Assembly: GCA_034436555.1 (NCBI GenBank)
Contig: DAOTUU010000059.1
Location: 1 to 64,000 of the forward strand
Length of the DNA: 64,000 nt
DNA from: JAFMJV01 sp034436555
GTDB lineage: Bacteria > Chloroflexota > Limnocylindria > Limnocylindrales > CSP1-4
Direction: 5' to 3'
The notes under the pieces were generated by a model, which worked only from the letters and a program-made list of their open reading frames with translations, did no database searches and was not told the DNA's origin. Each line of letters begins with the position of its first letter. Positions within the stretch are counted from its first letter, which is position 1. The translations under genes were made by a program, and so were the position numbers. Shown here piece by piece: positions 19,187-28,221 of this stretch.

Positions 19187-20210
19187 ACCCGACTTCCGGA
19201 GCCAGGCGCGCAGCCGGCTCTCCGAGGAGCGCGAGCAGCTCTCCCCCGCCATCATCAGCCTGCTGTCCACCGATGCCGACCGCCGGGGCGTCATGGGCGT
19301 GCGGAGCGTGTCCGTCGATCGGATCGATCCCAACCCCGACCAGCCGCGCCTGACCTTCGACGAGGAGTCGCTTCAGGAGCTGGCGGCGTCGATCACGGAG
19401 CATGGCGTGCTCCAGCCGATCCTGGTCCGGCCCTCCCCTGACGGTCGCTTCCAGCTCATCGCCGGCGAGCGCCGCTGGCGATCCGCGCGCATCGCGGGAC
19501 TCCGCGAGATCCCCGCCATCGTGGACGAGATCGATGACGAGACCGCGCTCGAGATCGCCATCATCGAGAACCTCCAGCGGGAGGATCTCTCGCCGCTCGA
19601 CGAGGCGCTGATGTACGAGCGCATGACGACCGAGCATGGCTACAGCCTGCGCAAGCTGGCGCAGAAGCTGGGCAAGGACAAGGGCTACATCGAGAACCGG
19701 CTGCGCCTGGCCGATGCGCCATCGGAGATCAAGCAGCTCGTGTCTTTGCGCAAAGACACGCTGTCCCACGCGTACGAGCTGCTCAAGGTGGACGACCCGA
19801 AGCGACGCCGTCGACTCGCGGAGCAGGTCGCCCGGGGCGAGCTGAGCCTGGTCAAGCTGCGGGAGCGGATCGAGGGTCGTCCCGTCCGGGAGCACCCGGT
19901 CACGGACGGCGATGTCGCCGACGAGCCGGGCGAGTCACCCGCGACGCCGGTGGCAGAGGTCGTGGGGTCATGGGCCGATGCCACCCCGCCGTCCCAGCCA
20001 CCCACCGGCGAGGATGCGCTCCAACTGGCGAAGACCCGTCTGGCGGAGGCGCTGGAGGACCTGTCCCTGGTCATCCGGGAGCAGGAGGCGCTTCGCGGCG
20101 CGTCCACCACGGACCGTCAGAACTTCGCGAAGTACCTCACGATCGCCAAGCTGAAGCTCGAGAACGCGATCGCGGTCGTCCGGTCCGGAGACCCGAAGAC
20201 GACCATCTGA
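19179..20210 (+). CDS. parB: Chromosome partitioning protein ParB (Spo0J-like)
   Basis: CTP-dependent DNA clamp that loads at parS and recruits SMC. The 343 aa contain the N-terminal ParB/CTPase fold with LIAGERRWRSARIAGLREIP (residues ~88-107) and IIENLQREDLSPLDEA. A helix-turn-helix follows at about residues 155-178, then the linker and a C-terminal dimerisation helix. The putative recognition helix reads GKDKGYIENRLRL instead of the usual GKSRxxVxNxLRL, which predicts a changed DNA site. Bases 19739-19760, encoding SLRKDT (residues 189-194), hold a copy of the exact palindrome. TTG start with GGGAGGTG upstream, coupled to parA. Confidence 0.95.
   Translation: MARPDFRSQARSRLSEEREQLSPAIISLLSTDADRRGVMGVRSVSVDRIDPNPDQPRLTFDEESLQELAASITEHGVLQPILVRPSPDGRFQLIAGERRWRSARIAGLREIPAIVDEIDDETALEIAIIENLQREDLSPLDEALMYERMTTEHGYSLRKLAQKLGKDKGYIENRLRLADAPSEIKQLVSLRKDTLSHAYELLKVDDPKRRRRLAEQVARGELSLVKLRERIEGRPVREHPVTDGDVADEPGESPATPVAEVVGSWADATPPSQPPTGEDALQLAKTRLAEALEDLSLVIREQEALRGASTTDRQNFAKYLTIAKLKLENAIAVVRSGDPKTTI
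19739..19760. repeat. Palindrome copy 3, inside parB
   Basis: TGTCTTTGCGCAAAGACA at 19741-19758, extended to 22 bp by CG/CG. It lies in frame within parB and is read as V-SLRKDT. A parS inside the parB gene itself has a precedent in Bacillus subtilis spo0J. Because the coding frame tolerates many synonymous choices, an exact match to the two intergenic copies suggests selection on the DNA. Confidence 0.75.
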
Positions 20211-20232
20211 CGAGCCCAGAAGCGGACACGAA

Positions 20233-20263
20233 GATGCCCCCCCGGGTCACCCGGGGGGGCATC
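20233..20263. terminator. Bidirectional terminator after parB
   Basis: Perfect 15-bp inverted repeat, GATGCCCCCCCGGGT against ACCCGGGGGGGCATC with one base between. It lies 22 bases after the parB stop and 37 bases from the end of the convergent gene. It is the strongest hairpin in the window. Confidence 0.8.
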
Positions 20264-20299
20264 ACGCTGTCCGGAGGGCCGCGGCGCCCGGATGGCCGA

Positions 20300-20665
20300 T
20301 CAGATGTAGACGAGCTCCTCGAACGAAGCCACGAGGTAGCCGATGAGCCGGTCGCGCGCGTCGGCATGGGACCGGCGCACGCCGGGGACAAGGTAGCGCA
20401 GCGACGTCGCGGGCACCATCAGCCGGCCATCCGCGGTCTGGCCCACGGTCGCCGGGGCGCCTCCCCCGTTGACGAACGCCCGGCGCACCGCCGTGTCGTC
20501 GAGGTGCGTCGCGTGCCGGAACTCGTCGAGGACCGGCAGGACGCCCTTCCGGATCGAGATGTCGCGCAGGAGCTCCGTCGTCCATGCGTCGATCTGCTCG
20601 TCGGATTGCTCCTGCAGGCGACGCTGGTACTCGGCGGGGTCGGCTGACAGGCCGGTCGCGGACAC
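20300..20665 (-). CDS. Hypothetical protein, 121 aa
   Basis: I do not recognise this protein. It starts at GTG 20665 with GGAGGAG 3 nt upstream, an excellent site that fixes the start. The sequence is soluble and mostly helical in appearance: EYQRRLQEQSDEQIDAWTTE, then VLPVLDEFRHATHLDDTAVR and a C-terminal DARDRLIGYLVASFEELVYI. A charged helix followed by a short beta-like segment (VGQTADGRLMVPATSLRYLV) could be a small regulatory domain, but no motif supports that. It is a single gene, convergent with parB across a terminator. Confidence 0.7.
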   Translation of the reverse strand: MSATGLSADPAEYQRRLQEQSDEQIDAWTTELLRDISIRKGVLPVLDEFRHATHLDDTAVRRAFVNGGGAPATVGQTADGRLMVPATSLRYLVPGVRRSHADARDRLIGYLVASFEELVYI

Positions 20666-20865
20666 GGGCTCCTCCGTGATCTGGGTGGTCGGGGACGCCG
20701 GAGGTCGGCGCCGGAGGATTATCGCACGCGGGCAGGGGCCAGTCTCTGGGATCAAATAGAACGCATGTTCGGTATCATGCCGCCCTGGCCCGCGGCGCCG
20801 GGCGTGGTCCATCAGCCTCGGCGGGAGTAGCATGGCGTCGCGGGGGGCCGCGTCAGGAGGTCTGG

Positions 20866-23800
20866 GTGAGGTTCGGTCGCAGCGCCACGGCGATGCTCGC
20901 CTGTCTCGTGGCACTCGTGCCCGCGGTGTCGGCCGTCCAGCGCGTCACGGCCCAGGACGGGACGGTGACGTGCACGCGGGAGGCGGAGCCCAACGACACC
21001 CCGGACGCATCGCCCGTGGTCTCGGGTCCGTTCTGCCTCGAGGGCACGCTGCCCTCGCAGGACCAGGACCTCATCCGGTGGGAGCTCCCGGAGGCTGCGG
21101 CGGCGACACCCTGGCGCGTCAGCGTCCAGGGAGTCCCGGGTGCGCTGACCGGGCTGAAGATCCTCACCATCGCGAGCGAGCCGGGCATCAGCCCGATCAT
21201 CGCCGGTCCGCAGGTCCTGGAGGTCGCCGCACCGCCGACGGCGACCGATCCCGTGGCCACGGACCCGGTCCTGCTGCCGACGGGCACGCTGATCCTGGGC
21301 ATCTCGAGGTCGGACGCCGGGGATGGCAGGACCCTCCCCTCGCTCGACTACCGCTTCTCGCTGGAGCCCCTGTCCCCGCTCGCCGCGGTCACGGAGGTCG
21401 AGCCCAACGACGACGCCGCGAGCGCCACGCCGATCGCCGGGGAGACCGCCATCGCGGGCGATGCGAGCGGCTCGTGGGACTGGTACGCCTGGGATGTGGG
21501 CGGCACGCCTGCCGACCAGGCGTGGCAGGTCGCGCTCCAGGGGGTCGTGGGCTCTCCGGTCACCATGACCCTCCGGGACCCTGACGGCGAGGACGTCGCA
21601 ACCGCAGGCCTGGACGCGCTGGGGTACGCGATGCTGCCCGATCTGCAGCTCAGACCGGGCACCTGGCTGCTGGGCGTCTTCTGGGGCCCCGACCAACCAT
21701 CGCCATACGCCATCACGACGACCCTCGGCCCGAGGCTCGGTGACGCCGAGCCGAACGATCCCACCTCCAGGGCGATCGCCTTCGATCCCGGGACGGGCAC
21801 CGCACGCGGCCGTCTGGCGCCCGCGGGCGACCGTGACCGATACCGGCTCACCATCCCCGCCGCGGACCCTCGGATCCTGCGCGACCTGAAGCTCCTGGGG
21901 GGCGGTGACCTGCGGCGCACGCTGTGCCTCGGCACGGCCGACGGGCTGGACATCCAGTGCCGGGACGGCCTCGGCGCGGTCGCCCTGCGGTCGCTGGTCC
22001 TCGCGCCGGGCGACTACCTCGTGACCGTGGGCGGCGATGCGTCGGCGGATGACCCGTACGTGCTGCGCCTGGACACGATCGCCGATCCGGTGCCGGACTT
22101 CGAGCAGGAGCCGAACGACGAGCCGTCGATGGCCACCCCGTTCGACCCGTCGATCGCCATGCGCGGACTGGCGACCATCGGGGACAGGGACGTGTTCAGC
22201 CTGGATGTGGCGGGTGACGCGCAGCTCTGGGAGGTCCGGCTCAGCGGCACGCAGGTGTCCCGGCTGGCCTGGATCAGGCCGGACTGGATGACCTACGCGG
22301 AGGGTTCGGTCGCGGCGGATCGAAGCGCGGCCACGCTCACCGACCTCTATCTCGTGCCGGGGCGGCACTGGTTCCGCGTGGAGGGTGACGGGGACTACGT
22401 CCTGACGGTGACGCCGCTCGGTCCGCCCGACCCGAACCAGGAGCGCGAATCCAACGACTCGCCCAGCTTCGCGCAGCCCTACCGGCTGGGACGCGCGGAT
22501 GTCGTGGGGCGCCTTCCGTCCACGGCGGACGTGGACTTCTTCCGATTCACGCTCGCCGGCGAGGAGCGAGTCACGCTTGTGGCGGAACCACCGATGGACG
22601 GCTCCGTGGGCATCGAGGTGATCGATGCGGGGTCCAGCACGATCGGCGAGGTGCACCCCCGGACGCCCGGCGTCGCGTCAAGCCTGGAGCTGCTCGTGGG
22701 GCCCGGAGACTACCTCGTGCAGCTGCGGCCGGACCAGCCGAGCCTGGGGCGGTATCGCCTCCGCCTGGAGCGCGGCGACCCGTTCCCGGTGAGAGCCGAC
22801 GAGGAGCCGAACCTGACGCCCCAGACCGCCCAGCCGGTCCCCCCCTCGCTGTCCCTGACAGGCACCTCTCCCGACGGCGATGGACTCGACTGGTATCGCC
22901 TGCCGCCCCTGGACCCCACGACCCCGCTCACGATCACGCTGACCGGTTCCATCTCGTCGGTCCGGGTCAGCGACGGCACGACGGACCTGCCGATGTCCTG
23001 GGATGCCGCGGGTCTCGCGGCCACCACCGATGGCACCAGCGGGCTCGTGCCGCGGTATCTCGTGGTGAGCGGCGCGATCGGCGCGTACACGCTCAGCATC
23101 TCGGCGCCCGGCCTGGAGCCGGACGCCGACCCGGTGCCGCCGCCGGTCTCCATGACGCTCGTCCCCGAGGCGGCCGAGGTGGGCGCGTACTGGGCCGCGG
23201 GCCAGTCCACGTCCGCGGACCTCCTGCTCACCAACCAGGGCGACGAGGCGGTCTCGCTCACCCTGGACGTCGCGACCAGCCACTTCGGGTGGTCTGCGAC
23301 GCCCGCCGAAGCGTCCGTGGCGCTCGGGCCGGGCGAGACCCGGACGGTCGGCGTGGCCATCGCGATCGCACCGGACGCCTGGGCGGACGAGCCCGTCCGG
23401 ATCACCGCGCGCGCCCGTGGAGACGACGGCGGCGCGGTGACTGCCGCGACGGTCATCACGCCACGCGCGGACACCGATCCGCTCCGGCCGCACCAGGCCT
23501 GGACCGTCCCGGATGCCGTCCTGGGCGGGCTTGACGTCGCCGCCCTCGCCCTGGGGGCGACGACGATTCCCGCGTACGACCAGGCGATGGAGGATCAGCT
23601 GCACGATGGCTTCGCGCACACCGGGATGGGGCTTGCGCGGCCGGTCGCGGAGCTGCCGGTGGACCTCAGGGTGGATCTGGCGGGTGACGCCCCCATCCCC
23701 GTCGTCGCGTTCGCCGTGAACCCGCAGGGCTACGACGCGCTGCCGGGGGACGCGCCCCTGGATGTCGAGCTGCTGCTCACCTCCGACGGCTCCACATGGC

Positions 23801-26271
23801 AGAGTGCCGCCACGGTCCAGCTGACCACGCTCATGGCGGACCAGTGGTTCGTGCTGCCCGCGCCGGTGGAGGCGACCCAGGCCCGGCTGCGGATCACGAG
23901 CACGCATGGCGGCGGCTTCGCTCGGGTCGTGCTGGGCGAGTGGAAGGTGATCGCGCGACCCGGGTTCATGCCGCTGGCCCGGATCGACCTCGCCCAGCCC
24001 GCTGCCGGTGGCCACGTGGCATGGATGGAGCCGCAGGCCGCGGACGAGCAGACCGGCCCGTCATGGCTGGACGAGGCGCCCGACTTCGTGCAGCTGTCCC
24101 TGGAGTCCGCCACCAGCGTGTCGTGGGCCATGGGGTTCCGAGACGCCCGCGCAGCCCAGCTCACATCGCTCGAGTGGGTCGACCCGGTGCCCTCCACCGA
24201 GGGCCAGCGATTCACCAGGCTGGAGGTCGCTCTGTCGCTCGACGGCGCGGCGGGGCCCTGGACATCGGTCGGCACGTGGACCCTCGATCGCGCGGCGGAT
24301 GGCACCGTCAGTCCCTTCGTGTTCCCGGAGCCGACGTGGGCCCGCTACGTGCGGTTCACCGGGTCGGGTCCTCGCAAGGCCTGGAGCCCGTGGGACCCGC
24401 CATCCACGATCCGGGCGATCGAGCGCCCCACGGATGCGGCCTACCGCTCGGCGGTCGGGGAATGGGGTGCTGGCATGTCCGTCGGTCCGCGCGAGTGGCT
24501 CGAGCCGCCGGACCTGTCGGTGCCACCCTCGCCGCCGGACCACGATGACACGCCCGAGACGGCCACCACGCTGGCGCCCGGAGCATCGACGGCGGGCCGC
24601 ATGGGCACCCGGACCGACGTCGACTGGTACCAGGTCACGGTTCCCGACGACCAGAACACGCTCGAGGTCACGGTCACCGGGTGGCCGCTGGTCGGCGTGG
24701 CGCTCACGCTCACGGACGCCGATGGCCTCCAGGTGCCCATGCTGTTCTCCCCCGGCGACCGCCCGGGCACCGTCCGCTACGCGGCCGAGGTCGACCCGGG
24801 CGAGACGTACCGCATCGAGGTCCGCCAGCCCCCGTCGTCCATCGTGCTCACGTTCGACACGAGCGGGAGCCTGGGCCCATACCTGGACTACATCTACCAG
24901 GCCATCCGCGCGTTCACCGCCGACGTGACGCCGGGCGAGGAGTTCGTGCGCATCGTGCCGTTCGAGGAGCAGCCGCTGCTCGACGACTGGAGCGACGATC
25001 CGTGGGCGCTCCAGGACGCCGTGGGTCGATACGTGGGCGCAGGCGGGTCGTCCTCCGCGGAGACCGCCCTCATCGAGGCCACGACCGCGCTCTCCGCGCG
25101 CGAGGGCGCCAGGGCCATCCTCGTCGTCACCGACGCGGAGACGAGCTCCTTCCCGCGCCAGGCGGAGCTGTGGCGGATCTTCGGCGCCGTCCGGCCCATG
25201 GTGGCGGCCGTGCAGGTCGCCGCCACCGGGGCGCCCGCGGTGTCAAGCGGCTACATGCATGACTGGGCGATGGTCGCGAACGGCTTCTACCAGTACGCCC
25301 GATCGCACGGCGAGATGGACCGCGCGTTCGATCGACTGGCCACCTGGCTGCGGCGTCCGGCCAGCTACCGGATGGACGTGGCGACGGCGTTCCGCGAGAA
25401 GCCGCCCGCCTCACGCAAGCCGGGCACGATCACCGTCACCGCACCCAAGGACGGCGTGGCCGCGCTGTCCCCCGACGTGGGTCTGGAGATCATCCTCGAC
25501 ACGTCGGGGTCGATGCTCAAGGCGATCAAGGGCCAGCCCCGCATCGTCCTCGCAAAGCGGGTGCTGACGGATCTCGTCACGAACCAGCTCCCGGCGGGCG
25601 CTCCGCTCGCCGTCCGGGTCCTGGGGGACGCCGACGACGTGTGCGGCACGAACCTCGTCGCCCCGCTCGCTCCCCTCGATGCCGCGTCGGTGGTCGCGCG
25701 GGTGGAGGCGGTCGACGTGGTCCAGGAGGCGGACACACCCCTCGGCCAGGCGCTGCGCGCGGTCCCCGACGACCTCGCCGGGTCCACGGGGACGCGCATC
25801 GTGCTGCTCATCACGGACTCCGAGGAGGTCTGGCCTCATCCCGACCTGTGCGGCGAGGATCCGGCGGCGGCCATCCGCGACCTGCGCCGGCGGGGCATCG
25901 ACGCCCGCCTGAACATCGTGGGCCTGCAGGTGGACGCGAAGAAGGCGACCCAGCAGCTGAGGCGATGGGCGCGCCTGGGCAACGGATCGTTCTTCGCGGC
26001 CCGAGACGCCGAGCAGCTCGGCCGCTCCATCCGGACCGCGGTGAGCGCGCCATTCCGCATCCTGGACGCGGCCGGCAACGAGGTGGCCAGCGGCACCGTG
26101 GGCGGCACCGGCGTCCCGGTCCCGCCGGGCACCTACGCGGTGGTCGTGCTCACCGATCCGGTGGCGCGCTTCGATGCCATCGAGGTGGGGCCGGGCGACA
26201 GTGAGACGCTCCAGCTTCCCGATCCCACGCCGCCACCATCGCTGGAGCCCCTGCCGGACGCCGCCCCCTGA
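20866..26271 (+). CDS. Giant secreted protein with repeated PPC-like modules and two VWA domains
   Basis: 1801 aa with a Sec-type signal (hydrophobic residues 9-23, cleavage after about VTAQ). At least six modules begin with an EPND-type motif at about residues 41, 178, 293, 413, 525 and 645, with a seventh, DHDDTPETATTL, near 1222. Spacing is about 115-135 residues. These resemble bacterial pre-peptidase C-terminal (PPC) beta-sandwich domains. A discoidin/carbohydrate-binding-like stretch lies around 900-1190. Two VWA domains follow, each with a MIDAS DTSGS (near 1330 and 1545), and the Pro-rich C-terminus has no anchor. GTG start with AGGAGG upstream and a TAGCAT -10 at 20828. The role is probably adhesion or cell-surface interaction; no protease domain is visible. 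Confidence 0.88.
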   Translation: MRFGRSATAMLACLVALVPAVSAVQRVTAQDGTVTCTREAEPNDTPDASPVVSGPFCLEGTLPSQDQDLIRWELPEAAAATPWRVSVQGVPGALTGLKILTIASEPGISPIIAGPQVLEVAAPPTATDPVATDPVLLPTGTLILGISRSDAGDGRTLPSLDYRFSLEPLSPLAAVTEVEPNDDAASATPIAGETAIAGDASGSWDWYAWDVGGTPADQAWQVALQGVVGSPVTMTLRDPDGEDVATAGLDALGYAMLPDLQLRPGTWLLGVFWGPDQPSPYAITTTLGPRLGDAEPNDPTSRAIAFDPGTGTARGRLAPAGDRDRYRLTIPAADPRILRDLKLLGGGDLRRTLCLGTADGLDIQCRDGLGAVALRSLVLAPGDYLVTVGGDASADDPYVLRLDTIADPVPDFEQEPNDEPSMATPFDPSIAMRGLATIGDRDVFSLDVAGDAQLWEVRLSGTQVSRLAWIRPDWMTYAEGSVAADRSAATLTDLYLVPGRHWFRVEGDGDYVLTVTPLGPPDPNQERESNDSPSFAQPYRLGRADVVGRLPSTADVDFFRFTLAGEERVTLVAEPPMDGSVGIEVIDAGSSTIGEVHPRTPGVASSLELLVGPGDYLVQLRPDQPSLGRYRLRLERGDPFPVRADEEPNLTPQTAQPVPPSLSLTGTSPDGDGLDWYRLPPLDPTTPLTITLTGSISSVRVSDGTTDLPMSWDAAGLAATTDGTSGLVPRYLVVSGAIGAYTLSISAPGLEPDADPVPPPVSMTLVPEAAEVGAYWAAGQSTSADLLLTNQGDEAVSLTLDVATSHFGWSATPAEASVALGPGETRTVGVAIAIAPDAWADEPVRITARARGDDGGAVTAATVITPRADTDPLRPHQAWTVPDAVLGGLDVAALALGATTIPAYDQAMEDQLHDGFAHTGMGLARPVAELPVDLRVDLAGDAPIPVVAFAVNPQGYDALPGDAPLDVELLLTSDGSTWQSAATVQLTTLMADQWFVLPAPVEATQARLRITSTHGGGFARVVLGEWKVIARPGFMPLARIDLAQPAAGGHVAWMEPQAADEQTGPSWLDEAPDFVQLSLESATSVSWAMGFRDARAAQLTSLEWVDPVPSTEGQRFTRLEVALSLDGAAGPWTSVGTWTLDRAADGTVSPFVFPEPTWARYVRFTGSGPRKAWSPWDPPSTIRAIERPTDAAYRSAVGEWGAGMSVGPREWLEPPDLSVPPSPPDHDDTPETATTLAPGASTAGRMGTRTDVDWYQVTVPDDQNTLEVTVTGWPLVGVALTLTDADGLQVPMLFSPGDRPGTVRYAAEVDPGETYRIEVRQPPSSIVLTFDTSGSLGPYLDYIYQAIRAFTADVTPGEEFVRIVPFEEQPLLDDWSDDPWALQDAVGRYVGAGGSSSAETALIEATTALSAREGARAILVVTDAETSSFPRQAELWRIFGAVRPMVAAVQVAATGAPAVSSGYMHDWAMVANGFYQYARSHGEMDRAFDRLATWLRRPASYRMDVATAFREKPPASRKPGTITVTAPKDGVAALSPDVGLEIILDTSGSMLKAIKGQPRIVLAKRVLTDLVTNQLPAGAPLAVRVLGDADDVCGTNLVAPLAPLDAASVVARVEAVDVVQEADTPLGQALRAVPDDLAGSTGTRIVLLITDSEEVWPHPDLCGEDPAAAIRDLRRRGIDARLNIVGLQVDAKKATQQLRRWARLGNGSFFAARDAEQLGRSIRTAVSAPFRILDAAGNEVASGTVGGTGVPVPPGTYAVVVLTDPVARFDAIEVGPGDSETLQLPDPTPPPSLEPLPDAAP

Positions 26272-26288
26272 TCGAGGTTCCGATCAGG
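26267..26288. terminator. Hairpin shared by two convergent stop regions
   Basis: 8-bp stem CCTGATCG / CGATCAGG with a 6-nt loop. The left arm includes the TGA of the giant gene and the right arm includes the end of the dinB-like gene. Confidence 0.5.
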
Positions 26289-26787
26289 CGTCTGGTCCGT
26301 CAGCGGCGCCGGACTCCGCGTACGCCCATACGTCGATGTCGGGCGGTGTGACACCGAGCCGGGTGAGGATCGTCGTGACGTGACTGCGGTGCTCGCGCCC
26401 GTGGTCGATCGCCTGGGCCAGCAGGATCCAGCCGGACAGCCGGACCGCCTCGCCATCGGGCGTGGTGAACGCGGCGATGTGATCGTCGGCGAGCGATGCG
26501 GCGAGTGCCACGAGTCGGGAGCCGCTCCGATCCAGGGCGTCACCGATCACCTCCAGCGCGGGCAGTGCCTCCGGTTCGCGCCAGGCGAGGATGCGCGGCT
26601 CTCCCGACAGGCGGTGCGTGTACCCGGATTCCGCCGACGCCAGATGCGCGAGGGTGGGCCAGATCGCGCCGTAGGTGCCCGCACACTCGGTCGCCAGCTG
26701 TTCCGGCGTCAGCGTCCGGGAGGCGTCCACGACGCGCCGGTTCGCCCAGCGATTGAATCGGTACAGCTGCTGGAGGTTGGTGGGCAT
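26284..26787 (-). CDS. DinB-family (DUF664-like) putative metal-dependent enzyme
   Basis: 167-aa four-helix-bundle protein of the DinB/YfiT superfamily. Members use three His for a divalent metal and often act as thiol-dependent transferases. Visible are the N-terminal LYRFNRWANRRVVDA, a first His in LAHLASAESGYTHRL and the C-terminal pair in AIDHGREHRSHVTTIL. Despite the name, DinB of this type is not the Y-family polymerase. The ATG at 26787 has TAGACT only 6 nt upstream, pointing to a leaderless transcript. It is divergent from msrA over 60 bases. Confidence 0.88.
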   Translation of the reverse strand: MPTNLQQLYRFNRWANRRVVDASRTLTPEQLATECAGTYGAIWPTLAHLASAESGYTHRLSGEPRILAWREPEALPALEVIGDALDRSGSRLVALAASLADDHIAAFTTPDGEAVRLSGWILLAQAIDHGREHRSHVTTILTRLGVTPPDIDVWAYAESGAADGPDA

Positions 26788-26793
26788 CGGCGG

Positions 26794-26841
26794 AGTCTAG
26801 CCGATCCGCGTCACGAGCTGGTCGCGGATGCGCGCTACTCT
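26794..26841. promoter_or_regulatory. Back-to-back -10 boxes for leaderless dinB-like gene and msrA
   Basis: On the minus strand TAGACT (26799-26794) lies 6 nt before the dinB-like ATG. On the plus strand TACTCT (26836-26841) lies 6 nt before the msrA ATG. Neither gene has a Shine-Dalgarno site. This is the layout of leaderless TAnnnT promoters known from Deinococcus and Actinobacteria. No convincing -35 elements are seen. Confidence 0.5.
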
Positions 26842-26847
26842 CTGCGC

Positions 26848-27534
26848 ATGTCCTTCTCCCTCCGGAATGCGGCGAGCATCCCCTCTGCCGAGGATGCGCT
26901 GCCCGGGCGTGCCACGCCGATGCCCGTCCCGGCCCGCCATGCGGTCCTGGGCACGCCGCTCCAGGGGCCGTGGCCCGCCGGCACGCGCACGCTCGTCCTG
27001 GGCATGGGCTGCTTCTGGGGCGCCGAGAAGGCGTGCTGGTCCGTGACCGGAGTGATCTCCACCGCGGTGGGCTACGCCGGAGGCCACACGCCCAACCCCA
27101 CGTACGAGGAGGTCTGCAGCGGCCACACCGGCCACGCGGAGGTGGTGCGGGTCGTGTTCGATCCGGCGCGGGTGAGCGACGAGGAGCTGCTGCGGCGGTT
27201 CTGGGAGCATCACGATCCAACCCAGGGCATGCGCCAGGGCAACGATGTGGGCAGCCAGTACCGCTCCATCATCCTGTGGACCGACGATGCGCAGCGCATC
27301 GCGGCGGAGCGGACCCGCGATGCCTTCCAGGCCGAGCTGACGCGGGCCGGGTACGGATCGATCACCACGCACATCGAGGCGGCCGGGCCGTTCTTCCTCG
27401 CGGAGGCCTACCACCAGCAGTACCTGGCCAAGAAGCCGCGCGGCTACTGCCCCGACCACGGCACGGGTGTCGCATGCCCGGTGGGTCTCGGGACGAATCC
27501 GCCCGCGACACGACCGGGCGTCATCGCTCCCTGA
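26848..27534 (+). CDS. msrA: Peptide methionine-S-oxide reductase MsrA
   Basis: Repairs methionine-S-sulfoxide in proteins and free methionine. The 228 aa contain the catalytic GCFWGAEKACW (active-site Cys near residue 53). Also present are YAGGHTPNPTYEEVCSGHTG, HAEVVRVVFDP and FWEHHDPTQGMRQGNDVGSQ with the substrate-binding residues. C-terminal Cys residues (GYCPDH, VACPVG) may resolve the disulfide. The ~45-residue N-terminal extension is typical of the longer MsrA forms. It has no ribosome site but a TACTCT box 6 nt before the ATG, so it is probably leaderless. Confidence 0.96.
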   Translation: MSFSLRNAASIPSAEDALPGRATPMPVPARHAVLGTPLQGPWPAGTRTLVLGMGCFWGAEKACWSVTGVISTAVGYAGGHTPNPTYEEVCSGHTGHAEVVRVVFDPARVSDEELLRRFWEHHDPTQGMRQGNDVGSQYRSIILWTDDAQRIAAERTRDAFQAELTRAGYGSITTHIEAAGPFFLAEAYHQQYLAKKPRGYCPDHGTGVACPVGLGTNPPATRPGVIAP

Positions 27535-27704
27535 GGCCGGCCGCGGAGCGACCGGCCGGAGCCATCCGCCGTGCGCCCCATGGCATCGCCGGACCGTCCG
27601 CGGCGTCCCCCCTGACGATCGCCCGTCCGCCGGCACCGACGCACGCGGCGCCACGGCGGCGGCATTCGATCTGATGGCGAGTGTCTCGCGGTAGGCTAGC
27701 GGGC

Positions 27705-28160
27705 ATGGATTGGGTCATGTTCTGGAAGCTGCTGCACATCGTCGCCGCGGTGGTGGCGGTCGGGGCGAACGTCACCTACGCGTTCTGGATCGCGCGCGCC
27801 GAGCGCGACCCGGCACACCTCGCGTGGGTCCTGCGCACGATCCGCGCGCTCGACCGGAGGCTGGCCACCCCCAGCTACGTGGTCGTGCTGCTGACCGGGC
27901 TGGTGATGCTGTGGCTCGGCTGGTTCAGCCTGTCGGTGGCCTGGATCCAGCTCGCCATCGCCCTCTACGCGGCCGTGGTGGTGTTCGCGATCGCGGGGTT
28001 CGCGCCGGCATTCCGGCGCCAGGTTGCCGCCGCCGAGCAGGACCCCACCTCGGTGGCCTACCGCGCGGCGGCGAGGCGGACCGCGATCTACACCTGGGTC
28101 ACCATCGGGGTCGTCCTGGTCATCGGCTGGCTGATGGTGGCGAAGCCACAGCTCTGGTGA
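27705..28160 (+). CDS. DUF2269-like integral membrane protein
   Basis: 151 aa with four hydrophobic helices (about 6-26, 54-74, 80-103 and 126-147). The start MFWKLLHIVAAVVAVGANVT and the overall pattern resemble the DUF2269 family of small predicted membrane proteins of unknown function. A conserved-looking His sits in helix 1. TAGGCT lies 7 nt before the ATG and no Shine-Dalgarno site is present, another leaderless candidate. The 170-base gap before it holds no gene. A single gene; neighbours give no functional hint. Confidence 0.8.
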   Translation: MDWVMFWKLLHIVAAVVAVGANVTYAFWIARAERDPAHLAWVLRTIRALDRRLATPSYVVVLLTGLVMLWLGWFSLSVAWIQLAIALYAAVVVFAIAGFAPAFRRQVAAAEQDPTSVAYRAAARRTAIYTWVTIGVVLVIGWLMVAKPQLW

Positions 28161-28221
28161 GGCGGCCGGACCACCCTGCCGGACCACCCTGTCGGCAGGA
28201 GGCCATCGGCAATCTGCGACG

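Noticed and set aside
20759..20770. GAACGCATGTTC, a match to the Gram-positive LexA box GAAC-N4-GTTC
   Set aside because: One such 10-base match is expected by chance in about 65 kb. The arms are not extended, and the flanking genes are not typical SOS genes.
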